The notes below the pieces were generated by a model. It was not told where the DNA came from. It saw only the letters and a list, made by a program, of their open reading frames with translations, and searched no databases. Positions 6,336 through 7,472 of a DNA stretch of 7,472 nucleotides are shown piece by piece (within the stretch, counting starts at the first letter, position 1; the number at the start of each line of letters is the position of its first letter). The translations under genes were made by a program, and so were the position numbers. This DNA is from Bdellovibrionales bacterium. GTDB taxonomy: Bacteria > Bdellovibrionota > Bdellovibrionia > Bdellovibrionales > UBA1609. The stretch spans positions 1 to 7,472 of the forward strand of contig JANQSX010000016.1 of NCBI GenBank assembly GCA_028279085.1, given 5' to 3'.

Positions 6336-7046
6336 GTGTTTTCATACCTTTCTCTCATTCTCACTTTTACATTTGTTTATTCCGCTTTTGCTGAGAGCCC
6401 CCCGGTTCAGCTTCCACCCCCACAATTAAAATCACCTTATAAAGTAACCGGTGTCGCTTGTTTAAAAGGTGAACATTGTCAGCTTATTGAAAAAGGGGAA
6501 TATGCAGGTTATTACATAAAGAGCAATATACCTCTTGACGATCCTCGCATCAAAAATATCCGAGGTAATATGTTCACCAAAGCCGTTTTAGGTAAAGAAA
6601 AAAGAAAACTAAATAACCAAATAGAAAATTTAAAAGAATTAGCGGAATCATGTAAAGGAGATGTGTGTGTCGCGAAGTATGATTCTCAAGGTTGTAATGT
6701 TTGCTCACTCAATGTTGCTCATCCTCCAATGCCTCCGTGCCTTAGAGGACCACATGGGGCGGTAGCATGTCCCGATCCTGATCCCAGAGCATATAATGTT
6801 AATTACTTCTGCACTAAGAAGGGCTGTACAGGAAGCCCTGAAGAAATGGCGAAGCTTTACGCCCGAGGTGGCATGTGTGTGAAATATGGCCCAAATCCAC
6901 TACCGCAAGGTGGTAGTTTTATAGCAACTCCTCTCCCTAATAATCCCGTGGACTGGCACGGTCCGTACGGGCACGGAGATCCGCACGGTGGGTCCGATAG
7001 AAGTGATGTAGAAAAAAAGATAGTAAGAGGCAGTAGCGTTCAATAA
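6336..7046 (+). CDS. Exported Cys-rich hypothetical protein
   Basis: I do not recognise a family. The 236-aa product has a clear Sec signal peptide: hydrophobic residues 2-16, then Ser-Ala-Phe-Ala, with cleavage likely after A19. The mature N terminus is Pro-rich (PPVQLPPPQ, 22-30). The mature protein has 11 cysteines (42, 48, 106, 111, 120, 123, 135, 145, 159, 164, 181), several in close pairs such as C120-N-V-C123. A Lys/Glu-rich helical stretch (about 82-105) separates the first pair from the rest. The odd count leaves one cysteine free or available to bridge between chains. The C-terminal part is Gly/Pro/His-rich, with HGPYGHGDPHGGSD at 208-221, then a charged tail. It probably folds outside the cytoplasm with several disulfides, making it a candidate substrate of the VKOR-DsbA enzyme upstream. 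Its stop is 17 nt before the next gene, so co-transcription is likely. Confidence 0.85.
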   Translation: MFSYLSLILTFTFVYSAFAESPPVQLPPPQLKSPYKVTGVACLKGEHCQLIEKGEYAGYYIKSNIPLDDPRIKNIRGNMFTKAVLGKEKRKLNNQIENLKELAESCKGDVCVAKYDSQGCNVCSLNVAHPPMPPCLRGPHGAVACPDPDPRAYNVNYFCTKKGCTGSPEEMAKLYARGGMCVKYGPNPLPQGGSFIATPLPNNPVDWHGPYGHGDPHGGSDRSDVEKKIVRGSSVQ

Positions 7047-7051
7047 AAGAT

Positions 7052-7056
7052 AGGAG
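7052..7056 (+). promoter_or_regulatory. Ribosome binding site of the octapeptide-repeat gene
   Basis: AGGAG ends 7 nt before ATG 7064-7066 and favours that start. In-frame ATGs at 7079 (GGGGG 8 nt upstream) and 7160 (no ribosome site) are alternatives. Confidence 0.65.
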
Positions 7057-7063
7057 TTTCCAA

Positions 7064-7472
7064 ATGGGGGTCGCGACAATGAAAATTATAACTTTAATTT
7101 TTTCTCTGGTTAGTGTTGCAGTTACAAACAAAAAATCGGCAATTCATAAACCAAAAAACATGTTTTTAAAACACTTTGGTTTGATCCTAATCCTTTCATT
7201 TATTAGTCATAGCGGTTGGACCTTGTCATTCGCCCCTTTCCAATGTAGCACTTATTGTAAAGGTAAAGGAAAGCGTGTTAAACAGGTATGTAATGATTTA
7301 AGAAAACTTCATAATAAAAAAGTTACATTTGAAACAACACTTTGGAATCATAGTAATCGTTTTATAAATTCTTACGATCCCCAAGGAGGTACAACTTACG
7401 ATCCCCAAGGAGGTACAACTTACGATCCCCAAGGAGGTACAACTTACGATCCCCAAGGAGGTACAACAACTT
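7064..7472 (+). CDS. Exported octapeptide-repeat protein, 3' end beyond the window
   Basis: An open frame of 136 codons continues past the window end; I recognise no family. With the ATG at 7064 there are two hydrophobic stretches: residues 6-20 (KIITLIFSLVSVAV) and 36-47 (KHFGLILILSFI). The second resembles a signal peptide ending Leu-Ser-Phe-Ala (A57), which suggests export, or that the true start is M33 at 7160. After it come three cysteines (61, 65, 76) in a basic stretch (CSTYCKGKGKRVKQVC), a Lys/Thr/Asn-rich linker, and from residue 104 four tandem copies of YDPQGGTT. It follows the Cys-rich exported protein by 17 nt and has its own AGGAG. Repeats of this kind are common in surface, stalk or adhesive proteins, but no function can be assigned. 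Repeat copy number may vary between strains. Confidence 0.75.
   Translation, partial: MGVATMKIITLIFSLVSVAVTNKKSAIHKPKNMFLKHFGLILILSFISHSGWTLSFAPFQCSTYCKGKGKRVKQVCNDLRKLHNKKVTFETTLWNHSNRFINSYDPQGGTTYDPQGGTTYDPQGGTTYDPQGGTTT
7373..7468 (+). repeat. Tandem 24-bp coding repeat, four copies, reaching the window edge
   Basis: Copies at 7373-7396, 7397-7420, 7421-7444 and 7445-7468. The first three are identical; the fourth differs only in its last base (ACA for ACT, silent). Each encodes Tyr-Asp-Pro-Gln-Gly-Gly-Thr-Thr in frame. After the fourth copy the frame continues with ACT and then leaves the window, so the true copy number is unknown. Near-identity at the DNA level points to recent expansion or continual homogenisation. 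Each unit includes AAGGAGGT, complementary to the 3' end of 16S rRNA. Confidence 0.95.

Noticed and set aside
7373..7472. Direct repeats as a possible CRISPR array
   Set aside because: Units are 24 bp, directly adjacent with no spacers, and in frame with an open coding sequence.

Overview
The window looks like a piece of chromosome from a low-GC, Gram-negative (two-membrane) bacterium. It carries a BamB-like beta-propeller lipoprotein, a periplasmic disulfide-forming enzyme and several proteins with export signals. No phylogenetic marker is present. Short intergenic gaps, TTG and GTG starts, a GYF_2-type protein, leucine dehydrogenase and a VKOR-DsbA fusion would fit a Bdellovibrionota or other former-deltaproteobacterial lineage, but that placement is only inference. 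No rRNA, tRNA, CRISPR array, transposase or integrase is visible.

Layout: (1) 1-800, plus strand: the 3' part of an unrecognised gene whose frame is open to the window edge. (2) 851-3985, minus strand: a compact three-gene operon, transcribed leucine dehydrogenase -> YfgM-like membrane TPR protein -> BamB-like lipoprotein, with gaps of 20 and 4 nt. The order of the last two matches the yfgM-bamB order known from enterobacteria. (3) 3986-4292: an AT-rich noncoding stretch that probably holds the operon promoter and leader. (4) 4293-4781, minus strand: a small protein with two GYF_2-like modules. (5) 4973-6145, plus strand: a VKOR-DsbA fusion, i.e. a self-contained disulfide-bond-forming enzyme. 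(6) 6146-6335: noncoding, with a perfect 11-bp inverted repeat and a candidate promoter. (7) 6336-7472, plus strand: two closely spaced genes for exported Cys-containing proteins. The first is an 11-Cys protein with a signal peptide. The second runs off the window in exact 24-bp tandem repeats encoding the octapeptide YDPQGGTT.

How the genes may work together: the minus-strand operon pairs branched-chain amino acid deamination with envelope assembly factors. On the plus strand, the VKOR-DsbA enzyme would oxidise cysteines of exported proteins, and the two downstream genes encode exported proteins with 11 and at least 3 cysteines. They share a DPxGG(S/T) motif and are plausibly one secreted or surface module. 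The least explained part is this 6336-7472 pair: both proteins are unrecognised, and every repeat of the second carries a perfect Shine-Dalgarno sequence inside the coding region.
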